DNA from: Rehmannia glutinosa
Taxonomy: Eukaryota; Streptophyta; Magnoliopsida; Lamiales; Orobanchaceae
Direction: 5' to 3'
Length of the DNA: 64,000 bases
Assembly: GCA_016081115.2 (NCBI GenBank)
Contig: JABTTQ020001754.1
Coordinates: forward strand, 120,870 to 184,869
In this document: in pieces, positions 20,907 to 31,081 of the stretch
Position numbering within the stretch: the stretch's first letter is position 1
Layout: each line of letters begins with the position of its first letter
The notes under the pieces: model-generated
What the model was told of the DNA's origin: nothing
Database searches by the model: none
What the model saw: the letters and a program-made list of their open reading frames with translations, nothing else
Position numbers and translations under genes: made by a program

Positions 20907-22348
20907 TTGGCAAGCTCGTTTCACATCGCGAGTGAAGAGAAACGATCGTCGGCTACGAACGAAGCTCAACTTTCCGGCACCTCCACCACCAAGCCACCAC
21001 TATTTGATTCCAAAAATTTTAATTTTTGGAAAGAAAGAATGGAATGCTATCTACAAGGTTGCGGGTTCGACATTTGGAACACCGTCATTAATGGAGAATC
21101 CATTCCGATGAAAGATACACCACACACCTCAAAAGGCTTCAAAAAGCTCAATGATGAAGAGAAGAAAATCATCTCCTTAAACGGTAAAGCTCTCAATATT
21201 TTGTATTGTTCATTTACTAATTTAGAATATGAACATATTGTAGGAATAAAGTCGGCACATGAAGTATGGCAAAAATTAGAAGCCATCAATGGAGTATTTG
21301 CAAATGAAAGGAGTCAAACAAAAACATCTACTTCTCAAAGGGATACAAGTTCAAATCTAAGGAACAAGCCTCTTACAACTTCCACCACGAAGAAGTTGAA
21401 TATTGCTTTATGGGTATCGAAGAAGAAAACGAGGTATGTATTAAACCCTCTACTTCCTATGATATTGTCATTAAAAATGATTATAATGATTTACAAAATG
21501 ATTTTGATGAATTACAAAATGAATTCCAAGACTTACTTGTTAAATACAAAAATTTGAAAAAGGAATTCATCATTTTGAAAAATGATAAGGATGGTTTATT
21601 TACTTCCTATGAATCACTATCATGTGCTCACACCACCACACTTGATAAAGTGAGAAATCTTGAGAAAGAAAATAGTACTCTTGTTGAGAATATTGATTGC
21701 ATGAAAAAGGATATATTAAAATCAAACTTGAGTACCAATAAAATGTCCAAAATTGTTGATGTTCATATTTGTGATAAAGGACTTGATCATAAGCCTAATG
21801 TTGTTAATAATATGAAAAAGGATCAAGTCACTATGCACGTTGGTCATTATGCTCCTAGGATTATTACATGCTTTTATTGCGGTAAAAAGGGTCATACGGC
21901 TAATTCTTGTCGAGCTAGAAATAGCTCTAATTATTGTTGGAGACCTAAAAGTCTCAAGAATAATCCGAAAGGACCCAAACACATGAGGGTACCACAAAAC
22001 AATGTCATATTAGGTACTCGGCGAAATAATGATCGAAGAAAATTCATACCGCCAAGAAGGCATCAAATGACTGATTCATTTGATCAAAGAAGGAGAAACT
22101 ATTTTCAACAAAGCAAATTTCCAAGAAGAGGATATAATCAAAAATGGGAAGAACACAATCCATGGAAATGGCAAAGACATCATCAACAAGATGATTTTCA
22201 AAGAAGAAGAGACTATCAACAATGGGAAGGACAAAAATTTTGGAGATGGAGTAATTGGAGAGATTACCATCAACATGAAGATTTTCAAAATGGAAGATAT
22301 AATCAACAATGGGAACGGCACAACCCATGGAAATGGCGTAATTGGTAA
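20907..22348 (+). pseudogene. Gag of element C, two overlapping frames
   Basis: The first frame reads LASSFHIASEEKRSS from a TTG at 20,907, where an ATG is expected. It then gives PPLFDSKNFNFWKERMECYLQ and AHEVWQKLEAINGV, typical copia capsid sequence. After about 21,400 homology moves to the frame 21,410-22,348 (312 codons). That frame has a long helical stretch, a complete zinc knuckle CFYCGKKGHTANSC (CX2CX4HX4C, about 21,870) and an Arg/Gln/Trp-rich tail of near-repeats such as NPWKW and YQQWEG. It stops at 22,348 with no protease. The knuckle and tail suggest RNA binding. Loss of the start codon and the frame change suggest the copy is inactive unless these are sequence errors. Confidence 0.75.
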
Positions 22349-23205
22349 CCCGTATCTCCCTATTTAAATATGCATTTTATTTTGTTATTATGCATGCTTT
22401 TATTTGTGTCTTAATTGCAAAATGAGTTTTCAAATATTTATTTTTTAATTAAGGTCTTCAATATATATTTGTGCTTTTAAAATATTTTTGAAAAAGAAGA
22501 CCTTATATGATGTTTTTAAAACTCTTGTGCATTTTTATAGACTAAAGTGTGTTATCATCTCGTATGGATTTTTATGGCATGAGCTTACTTGTGATATCTC
22601 TTAGCCTACACTTTTATCATTATGATTTGTGCTAGATTTGTTTTAAGAATTGTGTAGGATTTACATATTTTCACAAATGGCCATTTACGTCAAGAAAGGC
22701 ATAAATTATCGAGGTACGTTTACTTGTGTTATTCTTACTCTTATAGACTCGATATATATTGCCATGTGCCTATGTGCTTATTTTTCATAATATTTCATAC
22801 AAGTGCCATTAAGAGAATTTTTAGATTTTTTTGAAAGGCACTATTCGATATTTGATTGCACATATTTGCTTTGTCAACTTTTGTTCAAATACTTCTTTTA
22901 AATGAGATCTCAACTATATGCTATCTGATTTTCAAATTTCAAAAGAGACCTTTTATAGCTTTCTTAAGCTTATTTGAACTTGCATGATTTATTAGACTCT
23001 TGATGATATTCTAAATGCATAGTATGTGTTTCTTGCTTCATGGTCTATATATATAGTGTCTATTTCTACTATGCTCTTATGCAAGATATTTTGTGATTGA
23101 TGATTGAAGCATGTTTTTACACTTGGGCTATTTTTCTCTTGCTTATATAAGCGATGCCGTTAATGAGTTTGTTAAAGTTGTGTAGATGAGAAATGAAGTA
23201 CTCCA
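22349..23205 (+). other. Non-coding internal DNA of element C
   Basis: I see no conserved protein here, although protease and most of integrase should lie at this place. The DNA is AT-rich with short chance frames only. Confidence 0.5.
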
Positions 23206-23925
23206 AATATTGTTACCTCAAAATATTTGGATGTAAATGTTCTATTATGAACACCTTAGATAAATTGGATGCCCTATGATGATAGTGATGAAGAAGACAA
23301 AAAAAGGGTATTCCGGAACAAACTCGATGACCAAGGCAACATTGGTCGAACTAAGGTGAGGTTAGTGGCTCGAAGGTATTTTAAAAAAAAAAGGTAATTG
23401 ATTTTGATGTAATATTTGCACTTTACTTGCTCATTCTTGTTTTAAGAAAATTTCAAGCTTTACCAAATGGATGTTAAATCCAATTTTTCTAAATGATTTC
23501 ATTCAAATAGAAGTCTATCGGAGTTTAAAATTTTAGGCCAAATGATTTTTATAAAAGGCCTTGTATGATTTAAAACTAGTACCCCATGCATGGTATGATA
23601 GACTTAACTATTTTTGCTAAATGATTTTACAAGAGGTAAAGTTGATACTACTCTCTTTGTTTGAGAAAAAGGGCAAGATTGTTTAAACTTGTGCATATTT
23701 ATGAGAATATTTTTGGTGCTACTAATGAATATTTGTGCAAGATATTTTTCTAAGTTGATACTAGGTGAACTCGAGATGAGCTTGATGGGGGAGCTCAATT
23801 TATTGCTTGGACTTCAAATTATTCAATGCCAAGAAGATGGTTATATTTTAAAAGAACTCTTGAAGGAGTTAGGCATCGAAGAAAGAAGAACTATCTCAAC
23901 CTCTATGGCTAAAGATTGACAAAGG
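23206..23925 (+). pseudogene. Remnant of integrase end and reverse transcriptase, element C
   Basis: An integrase tail is readable near 23,222 (KIFGCKCSIMNTLDKLD). It is followed by RT pieces: VFRNKLDDQGNI (about 23,306), KVRLVARR, KALYDLK..PHAWYDRL (about 23,552-23,605) and LEMSLMGELNLLLGLQIIQ (about 23,773-23,828). Stops and frame changes are frequent and the YVDD box is not readable. Most of pol between these islands is absent. Confidence 0.7.
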
Positions 23926-25200
23926 TTGAGAAAGGCATGTCGGTCGACAATTAAATTCGAGGTATGTTTTCTTGTATTATTTCTATAGACTCGACATTCC
24001 ATATGCCTTATGTCTATATGCTCGACTTCAAAAACTATCCCAACGAATCTCATTAAAAGTGCCATTAAAAGAAATTTTCAAATATTTGAAAGGCACTTCT
24101 TCGTATGACTTGTTGTATCCAAAGCTTTAAAACGTTCTTATTTTTCGGGATAACAAGTTCGGTATCTATTATACGGTTATTCATATTCAAAATTTGGTTC
24201 GTCATAATCGAACTAAACATATTGAGATTCCGATATATTTTTTAAGGGATTGTGATTTTTTAACAAAAACTTGAGATGTGTTTAATTCCGTCTCAAGGAT
24301 AACTCGCGGACTTTTTGATCGTTAACCGCCGAGTATTTTACCTCATTTCGAGCTTGATTATATATTGAATGAGGTCTACGTTTGCATTTTGCACGTTTTT
24401 AAAACTTAGGGGCGAAAAATCGGATTTTTGGTTGAAAATTCGGATTTTGGAAAAACTGACAGACAGTGGGCTGAAAGGGTTGAGGGCAACCGGTCGCCCT
24501 CAACGTCGACCGTCACCCTCAACCTCGACCGGTCACCCTAGGCTATAATTTGGATTAAAATGGTTCTGTCTTGACAAAGATTCGTCACTTTGACACATTT
24601 TGGCCATTTTTCGTCCCCTTTGCAAATTTCACACACAATTCACTTCAAATGAGTTTTGATGCATGAATTATATATTTTGGGGATTATCTAGCTCGACTAT
24701 CATCATCATTGCTCATCTTTACCAATTGAATGGTAAGAATTTCACTATCTTTAGCTCAAATGGGTTGAACCCTTGAGTTTGTGGCTTATATGTATTTTTC
24801 TTGATGTAATTCATATATGTTTGTGATGAGGTTATTGATTGTTGATGAATGATATTTGTCAAATTGTATTTGGTGATGAAAAACGTGGCTTGATATCATT
24901 TACAAGGGCTATATATAACTTTTTCTATTTTTGACGCCCACCAAGTGTTCGATAAAACGTTTCAATGAAAAATTCATCACCTACATGACTCTCTCGATTT
25001 CAAAAGTCTCATATATTTATAGAGATCATGTTTTTTCAAATCAAATGATTTTTCATAAGCTTCTACAAGTCGTATGATTCGACTCTTCTATGTGGTTTAA
25101 AAGCTTCAATGTTCAAATGGCTCGATACATCGGTTTACTTGCGCACTTTGATAAGAATATATGATGTATTTATCGTGCTAACATTCTTTTTTATGATTCC
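23926..25200 (+). other. Non-coding internal DNA of element C with a GACCGGTC cluster
   Basis: No coding homology is visible. At 24,488-24,540 three variants of a roughly 21-bp unit containing CGACCGGTC lie in tandem, echoing the repeats in the LTR. The rest is AT-rich. Confidence 0.5.
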
Positions 25201-25202
25201 AA

Positions 25203-25682
25203 AGGGGGAGAAACAGGTTATAAGCTCATTAGCTCATAAAAGCTAAGATAAGCTTAACGAAAAGAAGCTATAAGCTATGGCTTCATAAAGCCATAAGTTG
25301 TGGATCATATTTAGTCCACTTGGTGCATTATGGTTATGTATGAATCATGGTCCTTTGGTTGTAGTATGGACTTATATACGGTTCTAATGATGTATCTTTG
25401 ACAGGGGGAGCTTTTAAGTTATTGATACTTAAGCTCAATATCGAAAAGCTAATATTTTAGCTTATGTTTAAGTTGCTTCTATATAACTCTTGTTGTGCAT
25501 GTTGATAGGGGGAGCATTTGCTATATGTGTTTGAATATCTCTACTCCCATCCTTGTGTTTTTATTGCATGGAATGTTGTCGCTCACAACGGATAGTTCCC
25601 TTTAACCGGTAAAAATTGTTTTGTTTTCAAAATCGACCTCGTTAAAATTGTTTTGGTTTGTAATCATCAAAAAGGGGGAGAT
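25203..25682 (+). promoter_or_regulatory. Cluster of polypurine tracts of element C
   Basis: GGGGGAG tracts occur near 25,206, 25,403, 25,508 and 25,674. The last, AAAAAGGGGGAGAT, abuts the 3' LTR and would be the working plus-strand primer. Multiple polypurine tracts before the 3' LTR are a known Sirevirus feature. Confidence 0.65.
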
Positions 25683-27175
25683 TGTTTGATAAATGGTTTT
25701 ATCATGATTTTGATGATTTTGATTTTACACCAAAACAATGTTTTTAAAGGTTGTCCAAATACTCCTAAATGATTTAAAATGGTTTTAATATTTTTTGGAG
25801 TATTTCCTCAAGTTTATTTTCGATATAAAATTGGACAACACATTTAATGTTTTTAAGTCAACGGGTTTTTACATTGAAACTATGTTGTCCTAATACTCCC
25901 AATTGATCTAAAATGTTTCTACTATTTTTTGGAGTATTTATTGGAATTTATATCGGACAACACTTTTTGTGTAAATGTTTTATTTCTTCAAGACTATATT
26001 TCTAATGTTGTCCTAAATACTCCCGATCGGTTTAAAATGTTTTTACGAATTTTTCGGAGTATTTCTTGAGGTTTATTTTCATCAAAAATCGGACAACATT
26101 GATTTTAGGCGGTCGACTGGTCGACCAAAGAGGCGACCGGTACCTGGGAGCAAAACATCGAAACAGAAACTTTGTTCCTTCGTTTTTGGTCGTCTGCAAC
26201 CGTCGCCTTAGCCTTCGACCGGTCGAGGTGCACTTCGACCGTCGCCTGTGTTAATTTCTCGCGACATGTTTCAAACTTCTATTTATGTGCGACGGTCGCC
26301 TCTATGCTTTGACAAAGAAAAATTCTAACCGTTGTGCAAACAGATGACTTTTCCCTAAATTGTGGGATTGATTTCTAACAGCTATAATCTTGATTTTAAT
26401 TGCAATTTTTTGTAGAATTCAGATTCCAAGAGGAGCCTATCAAGTATCAATCATCTCCTATAAATAGAGGAAGAATTGAAGCAACACAATAAGAGAGAAA
26501 ACTACAACACAACAAGATACACTCAAGAATACACTTGTTCTTACATTGTCTTATTTCTTGTTGTAATTTGCCTAGCTATTCACTTTCACATTCTTGAGGT
26601 CTAGGCTATTCTTGATTACACTTGCACTCAATTGTATAATTCATTATCGAGTTGTAATCTTGAATTTTTGGGTAATCATTCAACACAAGATATCCTTGTG
26701 AGTGTTCTTGTGGTAAGAACACACTTGGGTGAACTAGGTGTTAGGTGTAAGAAGATTGTGGTAATCTTCTTGTTGAGGTGTTGAAGAGTGTGGTGCTCTT
26801 CAAGGTGAAGATTGTGGTAATCTTCACAAGGTGCCGTTTGAAGATTGTGGTAATCTTCAAGAAGAGATTGTGGTAATCTCAAAGGTGGTGTTGAAGAAGA
26901 GTGTGGTGCTCTTCAAGGTGTTGTAAGTTGAATTTGTATTAATTTTGGTAATTAATAAAATTCTTTTTCTTTTTGAAATCTATCCCGGATATACTGGGGT
27001 GGTAGAGGATTAGGCCCTAGGTGGGTTGAACCTCTTTAAATCGACGTGTGTTGTTTACATTCCGCACCTTTATTATTATCCTTGAGCATTCGGTTGGAAA
27101 AAGAGGGTGAAATCGAAAAGATGGAGATAATCTATTCACCCCCCCTCTAGATTATCGTAGCCGCTTGGACTTACA
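25683..27175 (+). repeat. 3' LTR of element C
   Basis: The LTR is 1,493 bp, a near copy of 19,391-20,884, with TATA at 26,459-26,467 and the hairpin array at 26,702-26,914. Differences concentrate in the GACCGGTC repeats. Confidence 0.9.
26702..26914 (+). repeat. Hairpin array in the 3' LTR of element C
   Basis: These are the same seven shared-loop hairpins as at 20,409-20,619. Here all seven have loop GTGGT, and the fourth hairpin has a perfect GAAGATT/AATCTTC stem that is bulged in the left copy. Confidence 0.7.
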
Positions 27176-27180
27176 AAGAA
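27176..27180 (+). repeat. Target site duplication of element C, right copy (AAGAA)
   Basis: It directly follows the TTACA end of element C and leads back into LTR3 of element B (TTACCCCATC). Confidence 0.9.
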
Positions 27181-27598
27181 TTACCCCATCTTCGAACCTC
27201 TATAAAAATTTATTGTGTCATTTACATTTCAGCACTTTAATTTCTGCACATTATTTCAATATTTGCTGATATATTTGCTATCCAATTGATAATCAACAAA
27301 GTGCTAAAACCAAGTATTAAAACAAACTTAAACCAAATTCAAGGGTGTTAAGTCTTTCGCTGAAATCATATCACAATCGAGTTAAGTTTTAGTCAAAACA
27401 AATTGAGTTATTCTATCAACGGCTCGAGTCAGTCGTTGAGTGGCTAACTCATTTGATTAACTAACTTAGCTGTCCATCAAGGACTCAGCTGTGAAGTATT
27501 AACTCTGAACGTTTTAAAAAGGACTAAATCGAAAAGTTGGTAACGTTTATTCAACCCCCTCCTTCTAAACCTTACACTCACACCCCTTGGGACCTACA
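27181..27598 (+). repeat. 3' LTR of element B, right segment
   Basis: The remaining 418 bp of the LTR, ending GACCTACA. Joined by position to 18,257-19,390 it gives about 1,552 bp, close to A's LTRs. Confidence 0.88.
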
Positions 27599-27603
27599 GA
27601 GAT
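27599..27603 (+). repeat. Target site duplication of element B, right copy (GAGAT)
   Basis: It directly follows LTR3. Element A's accessory gene resumes here. Confidence 0.85.
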
Positions 27604-29236
27604 GATGCATTTGAGGATGTATTTCCCTTCTCTCTCGAGCTGCCTAGGCTAGAAGAAGAGACTGAAAGAGAACAGAAGCGTTACGCTGTCCAAGAAGAAC
27701 CTATAATTCCTACTGATTCGATTGTGCTAGCTGATTTCAACCTTGATGCAGAGTGGCCGGCAGCTGACTCCAGTCAGATAGCTGAGATGCGTGAAATCTT
27801 CAAGAAGATCTGTGAAGAAATTGAGAAGATTGAATGGCACCAAACCTCTCTCGACATGCGCCTGGACAACAGAGATGCCACTTTCACAGCAGACTTGAGA
27901 GGAGTGGTGGTCAGGATAAGGGAATGGTCTCAACAGCAGAGTGCCATGCGTCTCGAGCAAGTTCGCTACTTCAAGGCACTATATAACAGAATGTTGGTCT
28001 GGAGTGCGACAATGCTAACATGAATGAGGGGATGCAGTCCTATATGGAGAGATTGCATGCCTCCCATACAACTAAAATGGAGCTACTGCGTGAATTTCAT
28101 CGCAAAGAACTTCTGCGTGTTGAGGAGAATATGAATGCTAAGTTCAACCTTCTCAAGGATGAAATGAAACTAGTGGCAGCTGAATCAAAAGCCACTCGCT
28201 CAGAATTTCGCACAGCACATGCCGCAGCAGACTCCAAGCAGAACTCAGCTATTAGCCAACTGGATTTCATGCTCGATGGGATGTTTCCAGGGGTTCCTCT
28301 CTCCTTCGATGACGCCAAAAAGGGGGAAGAGGAATACCTGAAGAAATTGAAGGGAGAAACAGCTGAGAAGCAGAAGGGTGAAGCAGCTGTTGAAAAACAG
28401 AAGGGAAAAGTTGTTGAGGGGGAAAGGTCAAAGGATGTGACCTTAATGTTTGTTGAAACCCCTCAGCAAGGTCATGTCACAACTAGCATAATCAGCAAAC
28501 TTCCGATGACTCTGCCGCTCCAACACTCTGTTGTGCCTATATCTGAGAAAAGAAAAATTGTGGAAGTAGGGATGAAGGAAGTTGAAAGAAAGACGGATTC
28601 CCGTGTACTAGAAGTGTTGAAACAGTTTGGTGGCATTCCGGCAGGAAAGGACCAAGATGCCATTCAGATGACGGAAATGAGCCTAGATCGGTTGAAGAAT
28701 TTCAAAATCTTCAATCCGAAGGCTATTTCAAGGACATGCCATTAGCCCAAGCCTGGGATCTGTACTGGGAGAAGGGTCTGAAGTTATGTGAAGAAGCTGA
28801 CTACTAGCAGCCATTCAGCTGGTAAACATAAGACTCCCGTGCAGTATACAGCCAGAGAAAAAGGAAGAATTGGTGGAGGAAGAGGTTTTCGACCTAGACC
28901 TCTGCCCAAAAATATTGAATATGTAGATCCAGGTATGAAGGGAAGGATCTACTGGGTTGGGTATGATGTTGTAGCCAATCTGGAAGTGGAAAGAAAAAAT
29001 GTTGAATATGTGAAAAGGATCGAAGAGGAAAACAAAAGGCAAGATCAACTGTGGCAAGAGAGACAAGAAAGAAAAAGAAAAGATGAAGTTGTGAAGAGAG
29101 CTTACGAAAAGAAGAAAGCAGCTGAAGAAGAAAAGAAGACAAAGAGAGCTGACGAAGACAGAGCTGAAGAAGAAAAAGAAGGAGCGAAAGGCGATGAAGT
29201 GTTCTTTGCTAACCCTTCATGTATTTTACTTTTGTA
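27604..29236 (+). pseudogene. Accessory (post-pol) gene of element A, C-terminal part
   Basis: Three open pieces continue the gene interrupted at 11,927. 27,604-28,023 contains DAFEDVFPFSLELPRL, a helical segment and a basic stretch. 28,020-28,745 contains long helices, FPGVPLSFDDAKKGEEEYLK and ISKLPMTLPLQHS. 28,788-29,236 contains RPLPKNIEYVDPGMKGRIYW and a highly charged Lys/Glu tail likely to form a coiled coil. Frame changes near 28,020 and 28,745 separate them. With 8,934-11,767 the whole gene would encode well over 1,300 residues, far longer than usual extra genes of copia elements. There is no visible membrane segment. The function is unknown. Confidence 0.65.
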
Positions 29237-29495
29237 AATACATATGCATGTAAGTCTTCTGTACATTCAATGAAAAGTTTGTAAATTATACATCTTTGCA
29301 TTAACGTCTGTAATTTGCGTAGATATAAGTATGCTCTGATTGCTCTAATACACATTGTAAACAGCTGTGTAAAGGACAAGAATGTTATGATCAATAAAAA
29401 GATTGATTCTACGCATACATTCTTTGTTACTGCATTGTCTATATGTATCTTTGATGTTAGCATATTGTTTGTATGTATTTAAGTTTTGGCATCAT

Positions 29496-29510
29496 CAAAA
29501 ATGGGGAAAT
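29496..29510 (+). promoter_or_regulatory. Polypurine tract of element A
   Basis: A purine-rich stretch with AAAAATGGGGAAA lies directly before LTR4. The run is interrupted by a T compared with element B. Confidence 0.55.
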
Positions 29511-31076
29511 TGTTGGGAAATTTACTGTTTAGATTTTGATGAATGCCATGTAAAACTTAGACTAGAAAGTTAGCTCCTCATTTTCCTTATGATTTGTATT
29601 GTGATAGATAGGGCTGAACAAGCTGAGTCAAGTCAGCTAAGCCTGGGAATACAAGAAGTCAACTGAAGACTAGAATAAAGACTCCGCTGTGAAGCAGCTG
29701 AGTGTGTCAAGGAAGAGATGTCAAGGACTCGACTGAAGGAGTATCGGCTGTGATACAACTGTATAAAGAGTCAGTCAAGTCAACTCAAGAAGCCAAGTCT
29801 CAAGTTGAAGTGACAGATGAGTCATCCATTGATTGGAAGCTAACTCAAAGTCACCTGGGGAATAAAGGACTGCAGTCAAGTCAAGACAACTGAACGAGAT
29901 CCGTTGATAAAAGTCAAGAATGTTACTCAGAATAATAACCTGTTAAAGTTGTCAGAGATAAAGTATTAGTTCCAGTTGTGTGCAAAAGAAATAAACCAAT
30001 GGGAAGCATGCACAAGTGTCGAAACGCCGCAATCGCAAGACATTAAATACGAGGAAATGTCAACATCAAGGACTGCAACAAGACAAGCCAACGAACACAA
30101 GTGACTTTTGAAAATCAGCCTATCTCTTCAACGGGCAGATTTTTGAAAGTTCACTATAAAAGGTTGAGGAATCACTTTGAGAAAAGGTTACCTTGCACAC
30201 CTGAGATAACAAGCAATATTCAAACTGTAACCTGCAAAATATTCTCAAGTTATTCAAGCAAAATCCTCAAGCCTAAATCTCGAAGGAAATCGATCCAACA
30301 CTAAGCTGTGAAGGAAAGACAACTTCAAACTGTTGAAGAGGAAAATTTTGAAGAATCAAAAGGGGTCTACATTCCAAGGAAGAATGTAGGAAGGTTCAAA
30401 GTCGAACCAATCTCAAGTTATTGGAAGGCTTCATGATCAAGTCCAAGAAGCTTGAGAAAATAAGCTGAAGTAGCAAGGCAGCCGCCCTGTGAAGAAGCTG
30501 AGTTGGACGAGAAGCCGGTTTGTGTGACCAAGGCATCTCGATCGAGTCCCAAAGGAGCAAGTCAGCTGTGTGATCAAGACTTGTATCTGGACTGATAACC
30601 ACTTTGTGAATTGATCATTACTTAGTGGATTCATCCAGGAGTTGGAGAAGAGAGGAGTAGAAGAATTACCCCATCTTCGAACCTCTATAAAAATTATTGT
30701 GTCATTTACATTTCAGCATTTTATTTTTGCATACTCACTTCATATCTGCTGACAATTTGCTATCCAACTGATAAGTAACAAAGTGATAAAACCAAGTGTT
30801 AAAACAAAGTTAAATCAAATAGAAGGGTGTTAAGTCTTCCGCTGAAAAACTCATCACAGCCAAGTTAAGGTTTAGCCTAAACAGCTGAGTTATTTTATCA
30901 ACAGCTCTATCGAGTCTGTTGAGTGGCTAACTCTTTGATTAACTAACTTAGTCTGTCCCTCAAGGACTTAGCTGTGTACTTAACTCTGTAATATTTTAAA
31001 AGGAATAAAATCGAAAAGTTGGTAAGGTTTATTCAACCCCCCTTCTAAACCTTACTCACACCCCTTGGGACCTACA
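29511..31076 (+). repeat. 3' LTR of element A
   Basis: The LTR is 1,566 bp, TGTTGGG...CCTACA, with TATA at 30,155-30,163. It matches LTR1 closely, including the block after 29,700. Several CAG/CTG triplets of LTR1 appear here as CG or CCG (around 30,005-30,040). Confidence 0.9.
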
Positions 31077-31081
31077 AAAAC
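31077..31081 (+). repeat. Target site duplication of element A, right copy (AAAAC)
   Basis: It matches 1,167-1,171. Confidence 0.85.

Larger units (their letters stand above)
19391..27175 (+). mobile_element. Element C: Sirevirus-like copia element, non-autonomous, nested in B
   Basis: LTRs of 1,494 and 1,493 bp begin TGTTTGATAA and end GACTTACA, flanked by AAGAA. The primer site TGGTATCAGAGCC is intact. The internal region has gag with a zinc knuckle, then about 3.3 kb holding only fragments of integrase and RT. Several GGGGGAG polypurine tracts precede the 3' LTR, a layout known from Sireviruses. The LTRs differ at only a small share of sites, so this is the youngest of the three layers. 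Without protease, integrase or RNase H, it needed help to transpose. Confidence 0.9.
11928..27598 (+). mobile_element. Element B: non-autonomous relative of A, nested in A
   Basis: LTRs are at 11,928-13,354 and 18,257-19,390 plus 27,181-27,598, the second split by element C. GAGAT duplications lie on both sides. Without C it is about 7.9 kb. Its internal region joins the first some 50 codons of gag directly to the middle of the accessory gene. Relative to A this removes about 6.2 kb: the rest of gag, protease, integrase, RT, RNase H and the accessory N-terminus. It therefore depended on enzymes from another copy to move, yet keeps primer site, polypurine tract and accessory gene. Its two LTRs share variants (GGCTGGTCGAGCTGAG near their starts) absent from A's LTRs, so B is a separate sublineage. 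Confidence 0.88.
1172..31076 (+). mobile_element. Element A: Ty1/copia LTR retrotransposon with nested insertions
   Basis: Outer LTRs are at 1,172-2,751 and 29,511-31,076, flanked by AAAAC duplications. The order protease, integrase, reverse transcriptase, RNase H marks it as Ty1/copia. The primer site TGGTATCAGAGC matches initiator-Met tRNA. After removing element B, A is about 14.2 kb, long for a copia element. The excess lies between RNase H (ends about 8,366) and the 3' LTR, as in Sireviruses, where an extra gene sits in this place. Pol has several in-frame stops and frameshifts, so A is not autonomous now. The two outer LTRs share sequence variants that the inner pair lacks, which supports nesting rather than a tandem array. 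Confidence 0.9.

Noticed and set aside
21410..22348. A host zinc-finger RNA-binding protein
   Set aside because: The CX2CX4HX4C knuckle and position after a capsid-like frame and primer site make it retrotransposon Gag.
19391..27175. Element C as a full autonomous retrotransposon
   Set aside because: Protease, RNase H and most of integrase and RT are missing, and what remains has stops.
1172..31076. A tandem array of four LTRs made by unequal recombination
   Set aside because: Matching target duplications (GAGAT around 11,928-27,598 and AAAAC outside), and LTR variants shared by the outer pair and by the inner pair, show nesting instead.
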